Shown: one piece after another, positions 17,586-26,984 of the stretch | How the letters are laid out: each line of letters starts with the position of its first letter | Position numbering within the stretch: position 1 is the first letter of the stretch | Source of the DNA: Plantibacter sp. Leaf314 | GTDB lineage: Bacteria > Actinomycetota > Actinomycetes > Actinomycetales > Microbacteriaceae | Assembly: GCF_001423185.1 (NCBI RefSeq) | Contig: NZ_LMOB01000001.1 | Coordinates: 1,471,889-1,535,888, forward strand | Direction of reading: 5' to 3' | Length of the DNA: 64,000 bases | Program-made: the position numbers and the translations under genes | The notes under the pieces: generated by a model | What the model saw: only the letters and a program-made list of their open reading frames with translations | Told to the model about the DNA's origin: nothing | Database searches by the model: none

Positions 17586-18626
17586 TTGTCCCGTCGACTC
17601 CGCGTCATGCAGGCGTACCAGCGCCTGCGTCCGACGACCAATCCGTACATCGTGCAGCTCGACCGCGCCCTCGGGTCCACGGCCGGGATGGAGCACCTGC
17701 GGTTCACCTGGCGGCGAGCGCTGCTCGGACGCTACGACGTGCTGCACCTGCACTGGCCGGAGACCCGCCTCGGTGGGTCGAACCGGGTCAAGGCGATCGG
17801 GAACCAGGTGCGCTTCGCCCTCCTGCTGGCGCGACTCCGCCTGTCACGGATCGCGGTGGTGCGGACCGTCCACAACGTCGAACTGCCGCAGGACATCACC
17901 CGGGTGCAGCGGGCGCTCCTCGTCGGCCTCGAGCGGGCGACGACCCTCCGCATCGTCATCAACGAGACGACCACGCTCCCGGCCGACCAGCCCGTCGAGA
18001 CCATCCTCCACGGCCACTACCGGGATTGGTTCGCCGAGTTCCCCGCCTCGGAAGCGACGCCGGGGCGGTTCGGGTACGCGGGCTTGATCCGCCGGTACAA
18101 GGGCGTCGAACACCTCGTCACGACCTTCCGCGAACTCGCGGAACGCGGCCGTGGGGTGAGCCTGACCGTGGGCGGGCGCCCCTCGACGACCGAGCTGGCC
18201 GAGACGATCACCGGGCTCGCGGCCGACGATGACCGCATCCGACTCGAGCTGCACTTCCTGAGCGACGCCGAACTCGTGACGATCATGACGAGCGCCGAGC
18301 TGGTCGTGCTGCCGTACCGGTTCATGCACAACTCGGGCGGCACCCTCGCCGCCCTCTCCCTCGACCGGCCGGTGCTCATCCCGGCGAACGAGACCAACGC
18401 CGCCCTCGCCGCCGAGGTGGGGCCGGGTTGGATCCACACCTACGAGGGCGAGCTGACCGCCGACGACCTCGACCGGACGCTGACCCTGGTGCAGGCAGGC
18501 GATCGCTCCGCACAGCCGGACCTTTCCGCCCGTGACTGGGCCGATGCCGGGACGCGTCACCTCGCCGCGTTCGGCCGCGCCGCGGCGCTGCGCCGGGCGA
18601 CGGGACGGAACCGTCGTGGTCGCTGA
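17586..18626 (+). CDS. Glycosyltransferase (GumH/mannosyltransferase-like)
   Basis: A protein of about 346 residues. TTG 17586 was preferred to ATG 17580 because AGGAG directly abuts the ATG but is suitably spaced from the TTG; the longer frame from 17490 is unlikely. The motif YDVLHLHWPE near residue 46 is typical of GT-B enzymes such as GumH and related mannosyltransferases. VRTVHNVELP follows, and the donor-binding end includes FGYAGLIRRYKGVEHL and VVLPYRFMHNSGGTLAALSLDRPVL. It overlaps the start of the next glycosyltransferase gene by 11 bases. It probably adds another repeat-unit sugar; mannose is a guess from resemblance. Confidence 0.8.
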   Translation: MSRRLRVMQAYQRLRPTTNPYIVQLDRALGSTAGMEHLRFTWRRALLGRYDVLHLHWPETRLGGSNRVKAIGNQVRFALLLARLRLSRIAVVRTVHNVELPQDITRVQRALLVGLERATTLRIVINETTTLPADQPVETILHGHYRDWFAEFPASEATPGRFGYAGLIRRYKGVEHLVTTFRELAERGRGVSLTVGGRPSTTELAETITGLAADDDRIRLELHFLSDAELVTIMTSAELVVLPYRFMHNSGGTLAALSLDRPVLIPANETNAALAAEVGPGWIHTYEGELTADDLDRTLTLVQAGDRSAQPDLSARDWADAGTRHLAAFGRAAALRRATGRNRRGR

Positions 18627-19593
18627 GCATCCTTCGGCGCGACGGGTGACCGTCGCCGTCCCGACCTTCCACCGGAACGCCGAGCTCCGCCGGCTGCTCA
18701 CTCCGCTGCTGCCGCAGCTCGCCGAGACGGCTGCCGGCGGGGAGTGGGACGCCGAGGTGCTCGTGATCGACAACGACCCGGCCGGCGGTGGACGCGTGGT
18801 CGCCGATGAGCTGTCCCCGTCCGCGGACGGCCGGCTGCGCTACGTCCTGGAAGGCACCCCCGGCCTCGCCGCGGTGCGGAACCGTGCCCTCGACGAAGCG
18901 GACGGACGACTGCTCGTCTTCCTCGACGACGACGAGGAGCCGGCACCGGACTGGTTGGCGACGATGCTCGCGATGTGGGCGCATCACGGATCGGCGGCGG
19001 TGTTCGGCCGCGTCGTCTCCGTCTTCGAGGTGGAGCGCGACGCCTGGCTCGTGGCCGGACGGGCGTTCATCCGCCCCGCGCACCGCACCGGGGACCGCCT
19101 CCCCGCCGTCGCGACCAACAACCTCCTGCTCGACCTCGACGTCGTCCGACGGCTCGGCCTGCGCTTCGACACCCGACTCGCCTTCAGCGGCGGCGAGGAC
19201 TCGCTCTTCACCACCCAGCTCACCCGCGGCGGCGGCACGATCCTCTGGTGCGACGAGGCCGTCGTCTACGAACACGTGCCGCAGGACCGACTCAACCGCC
19301 GCTGGATCCTCACCCGCGCCTACCGCAACGGCACCGTCGAGGAGACCGTCGCGCGGCTCGCAGGATCAGGGCCCGCCCACGCGATCCGGGTGCGTCTGCA
19401 GTACCTCCTGGGCGGGGTCGTCCGTGTCGTCGGCGGCAGCGGACGGGTCCTGCTCGGACGCGTCACGGGCAAGCTCACCCACGTCGCGCGTGGCGAGCGG
19501 GCGGTGGCCCGGGGTGCCGGCATGATCGCGGGCGCGGCCGGCTTCGTCTACCAGGAGTACGCGAAGCGCACCGCGGCCCGGCGCGCCGCCTGA
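18616..19593 (+). CDS. Family 2 glycosyltransferase
   Basis: About 325 residues. GTG 18616 was chosen because VTVAVPTFHRN, the usual first strand of GT2 enzymes, follows about ten residues later; the longer frame has a Pro/Arg-rich leader lying over the upstream gene. Further motifs are EVLVIDNDP, GLAAVRNRALDEA, LLVFLDDDEEP (metal-binding DDD) and FSGGEDSLFTTQL, the last matching the catalytic-base region. The C-terminus is hydrophobic and basic (near 255-300), possibly membrane-peripheral. It overlaps the preceding glycosyltransferase gene and ends this forward operon, where it meets the convergent UDP-galactopyranose mutase gene. Confidence 0.85.
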   Translation: MVAEHPSARRVTVAVPTFHRNAELRRLLTPLLPQLAETAAGGEWDAEVLVIDNDPAGGGRVVADELSPSADGRLRYVLEGTPGLAAVRNRALDEADGRLLVFLDDDEEPAPDWLATMLAMWAHHGSAAVFGRVVSVFEVERDAWLVAGRAFIRPAHRTGDRLPAVATNNLLLDLDVVRRLGLRFDTRLAFSGGEDSLFTTQLTRGGGTILWCDEAVVYEHVPQDRLNRRWILTRAYRNGTVEETVARLAGSGPAHAIRVRLQYLLGGVVRVVGGSGRVLLGRVTGKLTHVARGERAVARGAGMIAGAAGFVYQEYAKRTAARRAA

Positions 19594-19599
19594 CCCGCT

Positions 19600-19628
19600 C
19601 CGACCGACCGGACCACGCCGGTCGTCGG
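19600..19628. terminator. Hairpin between convergent GT2 and glf genes
   Basis: An interrupted inverted repeat: GACCGG/CCGGTC plus CCGAC/GTCGG with a one-base bulge and a six-base loop. It sits between the two convergent stop codons, so it may terminate both transcripts. There is no clear T tract. Confidence 0.45.
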
Positions 19629-19647
19629 ACGGGTTCGGCCGCGCGGA

Positions 19648-20907
<1,260 letters not shown>

Positions 20908-23013
20908 TCAGCGCTGCTTCTTGGAGAGCGTCTTCTCATCGACCGGAGCATCACCCGAGGCTCGACGCGCGGCGAAGTAGTCGGCGGCCTCCTGCTGGCG
21001 CTGCGCCTCCTGGCCGGTCGCGATGGGCGCCCGCACATGCTCGGGAGCGAACCCGAAGGCCTCGACCAGGTCGAGGGCGTGCGGACGGAGCCGCGCGATG
21101 AGGCGGTCGACGTAGGCGCTGACGGCCTGACCACGCTGCGGCGAGAGCCGACCGTGGATGAGGTACCAGGCCAGGTGCTTCTCGATGAGCGAGAGCCCGA
21201 AGAGGTCGTGCACCCAGGTCATGACCTGCTTCGTGCCCGGGTCCTCGATCTGCTCGACACCCTCGGTGAACGCCTCCCACTGCAGCAGTTCACCGTGCGC
21301 CCGTGCCGCCTCGATGAGCTCGTTCTGGTGCGCGTTGAAGAGGTCGGACGCGGCCTGCTTCGACAGCTTGTTGGCACCGCGCAGCTTGGTCGCGACCTCG
21401 GCGATCATCGACTCGACCCGCTCCGTGAGCAGCTCACGCTGCACGTTCGTGTCGCGGAGCTGGCTCACCGAACGCGCGGTGGACCCGAAGTCCTTCACCG
21501 TCTGCGCGAGGCTCCGCAGCCCACTGTTGTGCACGGCGCGGTCGGTCGCCTGCTCGACCACGTACCGCGCGAGCGCCCCGGCGTCGACCTTCGCGAACTT
21601 CCGGCTGTAGTCGGTGAGGAGACGCTTGGCGACGAGCTGCAGGAGCACGTTGTTGTCGCCCTCGAACGTGGCGTAGACGTCAAGGTCCGCACGCAGACCC
21701 GTGAGGCGGTTCTCGGCGAGGAAGCCGTTCCCGCCGCACGCTTCCCGAGCCTCCTGCAGGGTGTCGAGCGCGTGCCAGGTCGACAGGGGCTTGAGCGCGG
21801 CCGCGAGCGTCTCGAGGTCCTGGCGGTCCTCGTCGGAGTCCGCCTTGCCACTGAAGACCTCGTCGAACTTCATGAGCAGCCGGTCGTGGGCGAAGATCTG
21901 CGCGTACGTCGTCGCGAGGCGAGGCAGGAGCCGGCGCTGGTGGCGCTGGTAGTCGAGGATGACCTCTTCCTGCGTGTCGCTGCCCGCGTTGAACTGGCGG
22001 CGCTCGCTGCCGTAGGTGATCGCGATCTGCAGCGCGAGGGCGGAGGCGGACGTCGCGGCGCCGTCGAGCGACACCCGACCCTGGACGAGCGTTCCGAGCA
22101 TGGTGAAGAACCGACGCCCGGGGCTCGCGATCGGCGAGGAGTACGTGCCGTCCTCGGCGACGTCCCCGTAGCGGTTGAGCAGGTTGGTTCGCGGGACACG
22201 AACCCCGGTGAAGTGCAGTCGACCGTTGTCGATGCCGTTCAGGCCACCCTTCAGCCCGTCGTCCTCGCCGCCGATCCCGGGCAGGAAGTCACCCTCGTCG
22301 TCGCGGATGGGGACGTAGAAGCAGTGGACGCCGTGGTTCACGCCGTTCGTGATGAGCTGGGCGAACAGCGTCGCCGCCTTCCCGTGGACGGCCGCGTTGC
22401 CGAGGTAGTCCTTCCAGGCCGCCCGGAACGGGGTGTCGATGACGAACTCCTGCGTCTCGGGGTCGTACGTCGCCGTCGTGGCGATCGACGCCACGTCGGA
22501 GCCGTGGCCGGACTCGGTCATCGCGAAGGCGCCGGGGACGTCGAGGTTCATCGCCCCTGGCAGGAACGCGTCGTGGTGCCGCTCGGTGCCGAGGTGCAGG
22601 ATCGCGGCGCCGAAGAGTCCCCACTGCACGCCGGACTTGATCTGGAGCGACGGGTCGGCGAGCACGAGCTCCTCGAACCCGGCGATGTTCCCGCCGTGGT
22701 CGTCGGCACCGCCGAGGCGCGTCGGGAAGGCCTTGAGCACCTGACCGTTCTCGACGAGCAGCTTCAGCTGGTGGAACACGCGGTCGCGGTGGTCGTCCAT
22801 CGACTGCCCCTCGATGCGTTGCATCTCGGGGCGGGCGGCGAGCGCGCGGGAGGCGAGACGTGCCTCCGGCCAGGACCCGAGGAGCTGGCGGGCGAGCGCC
22901 GGGACGTCGAGCCGCGCATCCGACGGCGCCACCTCGACCGTCGCTGCCGTCGTACCGCTGACGCTCGTCCGGATCGCTGTGTCGACCATCCCTGTGCCCT
23001 GCCTTTCACCCAT
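20908..23013 (-). CDS. Acyl-CoA oxidase/dehydrogenase family protein
   Basis: A flavoprotein of 701 residues with acyl-CoA oxidase architecture, much longer than the roughly 380 residues of an ordinary acyl-CoA dehydrogenase. Visible features are FAMTESGHGSDVASI (the FAD/acyl-CoA-binding TE-GHGS motif), FTGVRVPRTNLLNRYGDV, and REACGGNGFLAENRL near the FAD-interacting GG-G motif, followed by a C-terminal helical domain. The start at ATG 23013 is supported by GGGAGGT at proper spacing; a second ATG eight codons later has no such site. It should catalyse the first, alpha-beta-dehydrogenating step of fatty acid beta-oxidation. It stands alone, with a hairpin downstream. Confidence 0.9.
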   Translation of the reverse strand: MGERQGTGMVDTAIRTSVSGTTAATVEVAPSDARLDVPALARQLLGSWPEARLASRALAARPEMQRIEGQSMDDHRDRVFHQLKLLVENGQVLKAFPTRLGGADDHGGNIAGFEELVLADPSLQIKSGVQWGLFGAAILHLGTERHHDAFLPGAMNLDVPGAFAMTESGHGSDVASIATTATYDPETQEFVIDTPFRAAWKDYLGNAAVHGKAATLFAQLITNGVNHGVHCFYVPIRDDEGDFLPGIGGEDDGLKGGLNGIDNGRLHFTGVRVPRTNLLNRYGDVAEDGTYSSPIASPGRRFFTMLGTLVQGRVSLDGAATSASALALQIAITYGSERRQFNAGSDTQEEVILDYQRHQRRLLPRLATTYAQIFAHDRLLMKFDEVFSGKADSDEDRQDLETLAAALKPLSTWHALDTLQEAREACGGNGFLAENRLTGLRADLDVYATFEGDNNVLLQLVAKRLLTDYSRKFAKVDAGALARYVVEQATDRAVHNSGLRSLAQTVKDFGSTARSVSQLRDTNVQRELLTERVESMIAEVATKLRGANKLSKQAASDLFNAHQNELIEAARAHGELLQWEAFTEGVEQIEDPGTKQVMTWVHDLFGLSLIEKHLAWYLIHGRLSPQRGQAVSAYVDRLIARLRPHALDLVEAFGFAPEHVRAPIATGQEAQRQQEAADYFAARRASGDAPVDEKTLSKKQR

Positions 23014-23150
23014 GAAAACCTCCCACAATGGTAGGACTGTCATAACGAAGCCTGAAAGCACCTGTGGGATGTGGACAAGGGGCCGCCCGATCGTGGCGGA
23101 CCGTGTTGGTCATGCCCCACAGCTGTCGCAGGAAGCTCCCAGGCCGTGGC

Positions 23151-25154
23151 TCAGCTGTTCGCGGACACGACCTCGACGAGCGCCGCTCCATAGGCGTCGA
23201 GCTTCTTCGCACCGATGCCGCTGATGCCGTCGAGCTCGCCGAGCGAGGTGGGTTTGGCCGTCGCGACCGCCCGCAGCGTGGCGTCACCGAAGACGATGTA
23301 CGCCGGGACGCCCTGCTCCTTCGCGACGCCCGCGCGCCACGTCCGGAGCGCCTGGAAGAGCTCGGCGGCGGCCGGTTCCAGCTCCGCATTCGCACCCGAC
23401 GAGCGGGAGGACGACCGCGACGAGGACCGGGCAGCGCGTTCCGGCTCGCGCCGCATGGCGACCGGCCGGCTCCCGGCGAGCACTTCCGCGCTCCCCTCGG
23501 TGAGGCCGAGCGTGCCGTACTCGCCGACGGTGGCCAGGAGGTCGCGTGCGAGGAGTTGGCGGACGACCCCACGCCACTCCTGGTCGCTGAGGTCTTCGCC
23601 GATGCCGAAGGTCGCGAGCTCGTCGTGCCGCTGCTGGGCGACCCGGTCGGTCCGCTTGCCCCGGAGGATGTCGATGATCTGGCCGGCACCGAACGACTGA
23701 TTCCGTTCGCGCTTCAGGCGCACGATCGTGGAGAGGAGCTTCTGCGCCGGGACGGTGCCGTCCCAGGTGACCGGCGGTTCGAGGCAGGTGTCGCAATTGC
23801 CACACGGGGTCGACGGCTGGCCGAAGTACCGCAGCAGGTTGACCCGGCGGCAGTCGACCGTCTCGCAGAGCGCGAGCATGGCGTCGAGGTGCGCGCTCAG
23901 GTTGCGCTGGTGGGCGAGGTCGCCCGGCGACTCCGCGATCATGCGGCGCTGCTGCACGACGTCCTGGAGGCCGTACGCGAGCCAGGCGATGGACGGCTCG
24001 CCGTCGCGGCCCGCGCGCCCTGTCTCCTGGTAGTACCCCTCGACGCTCTTCGGGAGGTCGACGTGGGCGACGAACCGGACGTCCGGCTTGTCGATGCCCA
24101 TGCCGAACGCGATGGTCGCGACGACCACGACCCCGTCCTCGCGGAGGAAGCGGGACTGCGCGGCCGCGCGGACCGAGGCGTCGAGGCCGGCGTGGTACGC
24201 GACGGCGTCCACCCCGTTGTCGCGCAGGAGCTGGGCCGTCTGCTCGACCGTCTTGCGGCTCAGGCAGTACACGATCCCGGCGGTGCCGGCCGGCTGCTCC
24301 TTCACGAACGCGACGAGCTGCTTGCGGACCTCGTTCTTGCCCACGATGCGGTACTGGATGTTCGGGCGGTCGAAGCTCGAGACGAAGTGCTTCGCCTCGC
24401 CCAGGTGGAGGCGCTGGGTGATCTCCTGGTGCGTCGCGTCGGTGGCGGTCGCAGTGAGGGCGATCCGCGGGACGTCGGGCCAGCGTTCGGCCAGCTCGCC
24501 GAGCATGAGGTAGTCGGGGCGGAAGTCGTGCCCCCACTGCGACACACAGTGCGCTTCGTCGATGGCGAGGAGCGCGATGGTGCCCTGCCCGAGGAAGCGG
24601 CGGGTGGCCTCGGAGCTCAGCCGCTCGGGCGCGACGTAGAGGAGGTCGAGCTCGCCGGAGAGATAGGCCTGCTCGACCCGGGAACGCTCCGCGGGATCCT
24701 GCGTGGAGTTGAGGAAGGCGGCACGGACGCCGACCGCGAGGAGCGCGTCGACCTGGTCCTGCATGAGCGCGATGAGCGGTGACACGACGATGCCCGTGCC
24801 CGGCCGGAGCAGTGCGGGGATCTGGTAGCAGAGGCTCTTGCCGCCACCCGTCGGCATGAGGACCACCGCGTCGCCACCGCCGGCCACCTGCTCGATGATC
24901 TGCTGCTGCTCCCCGCGGAACGCGTCGTACCCGAAGACGGTGTGCAGGGCCTCCTGCGCTGTGGCGAACTTCTGGCCTGCGGCGCGCGTGACGGCCGGGG
25001 TCGCCGTGCGCGGGGCAGCCGGAGCGGCCGTGGACGGCGCCGCGCCCCAGCTGACCCCGCCGCCGAGGTAGGCGTCGTCGGGCGGCGGTGCGTCGAAGTC
25101 GTCGGGAGCGTCCGCGTCGTCCGGGATCCAGTCGGGTTCGGTGCTCCAGCTCAT
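23151..25154 (-). CDS. recQ: ATP-dependent DNA helicase RecQ
   Basis: A 667-residue superfamily 2 helicase. An acidic, Pro/Ala-rich N-terminal extension of about 60 residues precedes the core. Core motifs are FRGEQQQIIEQ (motif 0), LMPTGGGKSLCYQIPALL (Walker A), IDEAHCVSQWGHDFRPDY (DEAH plus the RecQ-specific aromatic loop), TATAT and the GRAGRDG motif VI. The zinc-binding region has the cysteine set CX(n)CGNCDTC. A winged-helix region follows, then an HRDC-like domain at the C-terminus ending in GISGIGAKKLDAYG. A Ser/Arg-rich linker lies between the last two. The expected role is 3'-5' unwinding in recombination and replication-fork repair. Confidence 0.95.
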   Translation of the reverse strand: MSWSTEPDWIPDDADAPDDFDAPPPDDAYLGGGVSWGAAPSTAAPAAPRTATPAVTRAAGQKFATAQEALHTVFGYDAFRGEQQQIIEQVAGGGDAVVLMPTGGGKSLCYQIPALLRPGTGIVVSPLIALMQDQVDALLAVGVRAAFLNSTQDPAERSRVEQAYLSGELDLLYVAPERLSSEATRRFLGQGTIALLAIDEAHCVSQWGHDFRPDYLMLGELAERWPDVPRIALTATATDATHQEITQRLHLGEAKHFVSSFDRPNIQYRIVGKNEVRKQLVAFVKEQPAGTAGIVYCLSRKTVEQTAQLLRDNGVDAVAYHAGLDASVRAAAQSRFLREDGVVVVATIAFGMGIDKPDVRFVAHVDLPKSVEGYYQETGRAGRDGEPSIAWLAYGLQDVVQQRRMIAESPGDLAHQRNLSAHLDAMLALCETVDCRRVNLLRYFGQPSTPCGNCDTCLEPPVTWDGTVPAQKLLSTIVRLKRERNQSFGAGQIIDILRGKRTDRVAQQRHDELATFGIGEDLSDQEWRGVVRQLLARDLLATVGEYGTLGLTEGSAEVLAGSRPVAMRREPERAARSSSRSSSRSSGANAELEPAAAELFQALRTWRAGVAKEQGVPAYIVFGDATLRAVATAKPTSLGELDGISGIGAKKLDAYGAALVEVVSANS

Positions 25155-25269
25155 CCGTCGATCGTAGCCGCCACAGCCGACATCGCCGCGCGAGCCTCCA
25201 CAGCGTTCCGGACGGAAAGTTCGTCCCTCTTAATGCCGGAGGGTCGTCGAGGCCGGATCCGAACTTTTT

Positions 25270-25297
25270 CCAAACCACCCCTGTGGGGGCTCCGAAG
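25270..25297 (+). promoter_or_regulatory. SigK-like ECF promoter candidate for the fasciclin gene
   Basis: CCAAAC (25270-25275), 16 bases, then CCGAAG (25292-25297). This resembles the mycobacterial SigK promoter pattern CCATCC-N16/17-CCGAAT, and SigK controls fasciclin-type antigens in mycobacteria. It lies about 70 bases upstream of the start codon. The match is partial and no sigma gene is nearby. Confidence 0.3.
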
Positions 25298-25364
25298 TGT
25301 CATCGAGGGCCGGTTCTGAGAGGCACTCGAACAGCCGGTCCAAACCTCATCAAAGGAGAATCAC

Positions 25365-26021
25365 ATGCGTACCATCAAGCGGAACCACATGGCAGTGCTC
25401 GCACTCGCCGCCGTCGCAACCTTCGGCCTCGCAGCCTGTTCCAGCGGCTCCAGCTCGGACAGCGGCTCCTCCATGGAGCCCAGCTCCGCACCCACCGAGT
25501 CCATGGCTGCCGACCCGGCAGCGGACCTCGTCGGCTCGGGCTGCGCCGCCTACGCTGACGCCGTCCCGGACGGTGCAGGATCCGTCGCCGGCATGTCGGC
25601 CGACCCGGTCGCCGTCGCCGCATCGAACAACCCACTGCTGACCACGCTCACCGCTGCGGTCTCCGGCCAGCTGAACCCCGACGTCAACCTCGTCGACACG
25701 CTGAACGGCTCCGAGTTCACCGTCTTCGCTCCGGTCGACGACGCCTTCAAGAAGATCGACGCCGCCACGATCGACAGCCTCAAGACGCCTGAGGGCGCTG
25801 CGACGCTGACGTCGATCCTCACCTACCACGTCATCCCCGGCCAGATCGCGCCGTCGGACATCGATGGTGACCAGACCACCGTCGAGGGTGGAACCGTCAA
25901 GGTCGAGGGCTCGGGTGACAACATCACCGTCAACGGTGCCAAGGTCATCTGCGGTGGCGTCAAGACCGCCAACGCGACCGTGTACCTCATCGACTCGGTC
26001 CTGATGCCGCCGGCCAAGTAG
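25365..26021 (+). CDS. Fasciclin-domain lipoprotein
   Basis: A surface lipoprotein of 218 residues. A basic N-terminus and hydrophobic segment lead to the lipobox LAAC (Cys at about residue 25), followed by a Ser-rich linker. The fasciclin (FAS1) domain occupies about residues 75-216. Its hallmarks are present: the [14 protein letters not shown] box, [10 protein letters not shown] (conserved YH) and the terminal [18 protein letters not shown] lies at good spacing before the ATG. Closest known relatives in function are MPT70/MPT83-type proteins, whose role in adhesion or envelope interaction is only partly understood. The gene is monocistronic, with a strong hairpin downstream. Confidence 0.92.
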   Translation: MRTIKRNHMAVLALAAVATFGLAACSSGSSSDSGSSMEPSSAPTESMAADPAADLVGSGCAAYADAVPDGAGSVAGMSADPVAVAASNNPLLTTLTAAVSGQLNPDVNLVDTLNGSEFTVFAPVDDAFKKIDAATIDSLKTPEGAATLTSILTYHVIPGQIAPSDIDGDQTTVEGGTVKVEGSGDNITVNGAKVICGGVKTANATVYLIDSVLMPPAK

Positions 26022-26061
26022 CCGACCGCGGGTTCACCCGCACGCATCACCAGCGACACCC

Positions 26062-26096
26062 GCAGCCCCGTCATCCGCACCGGATGGCGGGGCTGC
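26062..26096 (+). terminator. Terminator after the fasciclin gene
   Basis: GCAGCCCCGTCATCCG and CGGATGGCGGGGCTGC form a 16-bp stem with one G-T pair and a three-base loop, followed by TTCGTCGT. It lies about 40 bases after the stop codon. Confidence 0.7.
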
Positions 26097-26160
26097 TTCG
26101 TCGTGTCCGGGGCCGATCGTCTGCGACGCCGAGCGGACGCGCGTCTGTGAGAATGGACCC

Positions 26161-26772
26161 ATGCCGTCAGACCGCTCCGACCGCGTCCTGCGCGGGTCGA
26201 GCGCGGCGGTGTTCGCGACCTTCGTCGCCCTGCTGTCGCACGTCGCCGGCGGGGGCCAGGTCCCGGGTGCGCTCGGTGTCGTCGCCCCACTCGTCCTCTC
26301 CACGGCGGCCTGCGTCCTCCTCGCCGGTCGGCGCCTGACCCTCCTGCGGACCACGCTCTCGGTCGTCGTCAGCCAGGTCCTGTTCCACACCCTGTTCGTA
26401 CTCGGCACCGCACCGCGAACGGCTCAGCACCCGGGAGCCATGGCGCACGGCACGCACGGGTCCGCCGCAACGGTCGACCTCGTCACCGGCGCGACCGCGA
26501 GCCACCACACCGATGTGGGCATGTGGTCCGCCCACCTCGCCGCCGGTCTCGTGACCATCGCCGCCTTCCAGCGCGCGGGCTCGCTCCTCGCGGCCCTCGC
26601 GGGCGTGCGGGAGTTCGTCCTCGTCCGCCTCATCCGCAGAGCGCTGACGGACACGCCGCCGACGCGCCCGACGCGCGTCGAGACGGCGATCGAACCCCGC
26701 CTGGCGCACCCGCTCGGCTTCCACCCCGAGACGACCGCCCTGCGCGGTCCGCCGCTCGCGACCATCCGCTGA
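26161..26772 (+). CDS. His-containing four-helix membrane protein, copper-locus family (copy A)
   Basis: Unrecognised protein of 203 residues with about four membrane segments. A His-rich loop at about residues 97-120 (MAHGTHG, then SHHTDVGMW) is followed by SAHL in the last segment. It is a clear paralogue of the protein encoded at 30725-31339. The two share the N-terminal RV-RG--AA-FATF---LSH--GG pattern, the CVLLAGRR motif, a VSQ---H-LF motif and a final MW-AHL motif. The two genes bracket copCD/ycnI-type genes, so a role in copper handling is inferred; Met and His could bind copper. The C-terminus is cytosolic and Pro/Arg-rich. No family name is known to me. Confidence 0.75.
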   Translation: MPSDRSDRVLRGSSAAVFATFVALLSHVAGGGQVPGALGVVAPLVLSTAACVLLAGRRLTLLRTTLSVVVSQVLFHTLFVLGTAPRTAQHPGAMAHGTHGSAATVDLVTGATASHHTDVGMWSAHLAAGLVTIAAFQRAGSLLAALAGVREFVLVRLIRRALTDTPPTRPTRVETAIEPRLAHPLGFHPETTALRGPPLATIR

Positions 26773-26984
26773 GCACGCGGCCGGCCGGACCCCATCGGTC
26801 CCCGTCGACCGCCCCACACCGCGGGTCGTCCCACCGCGCTCCGACATCCGGAGCGCCGCACGACCCGTCTCCCCATTCCCGTCGCTCGACCACGGTCCCC
26901 GCCGACCCGTCGAGCGGCCAGTGCTGCAGCGGCGACGCGTCCCGAGGGACGAGCGCGCCGACCCGCAGGAAAGGAGCCACCACC

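Noticed and set aside
23070..23135. CTGTGGG...CCCACAG long-range repeat between recQ and the acyl-CoA oxidase gene
   Set aside because: The stem is short with a 45-base loop and poor inner pairing. There is not enough to call a terminator or regulatory RNA.
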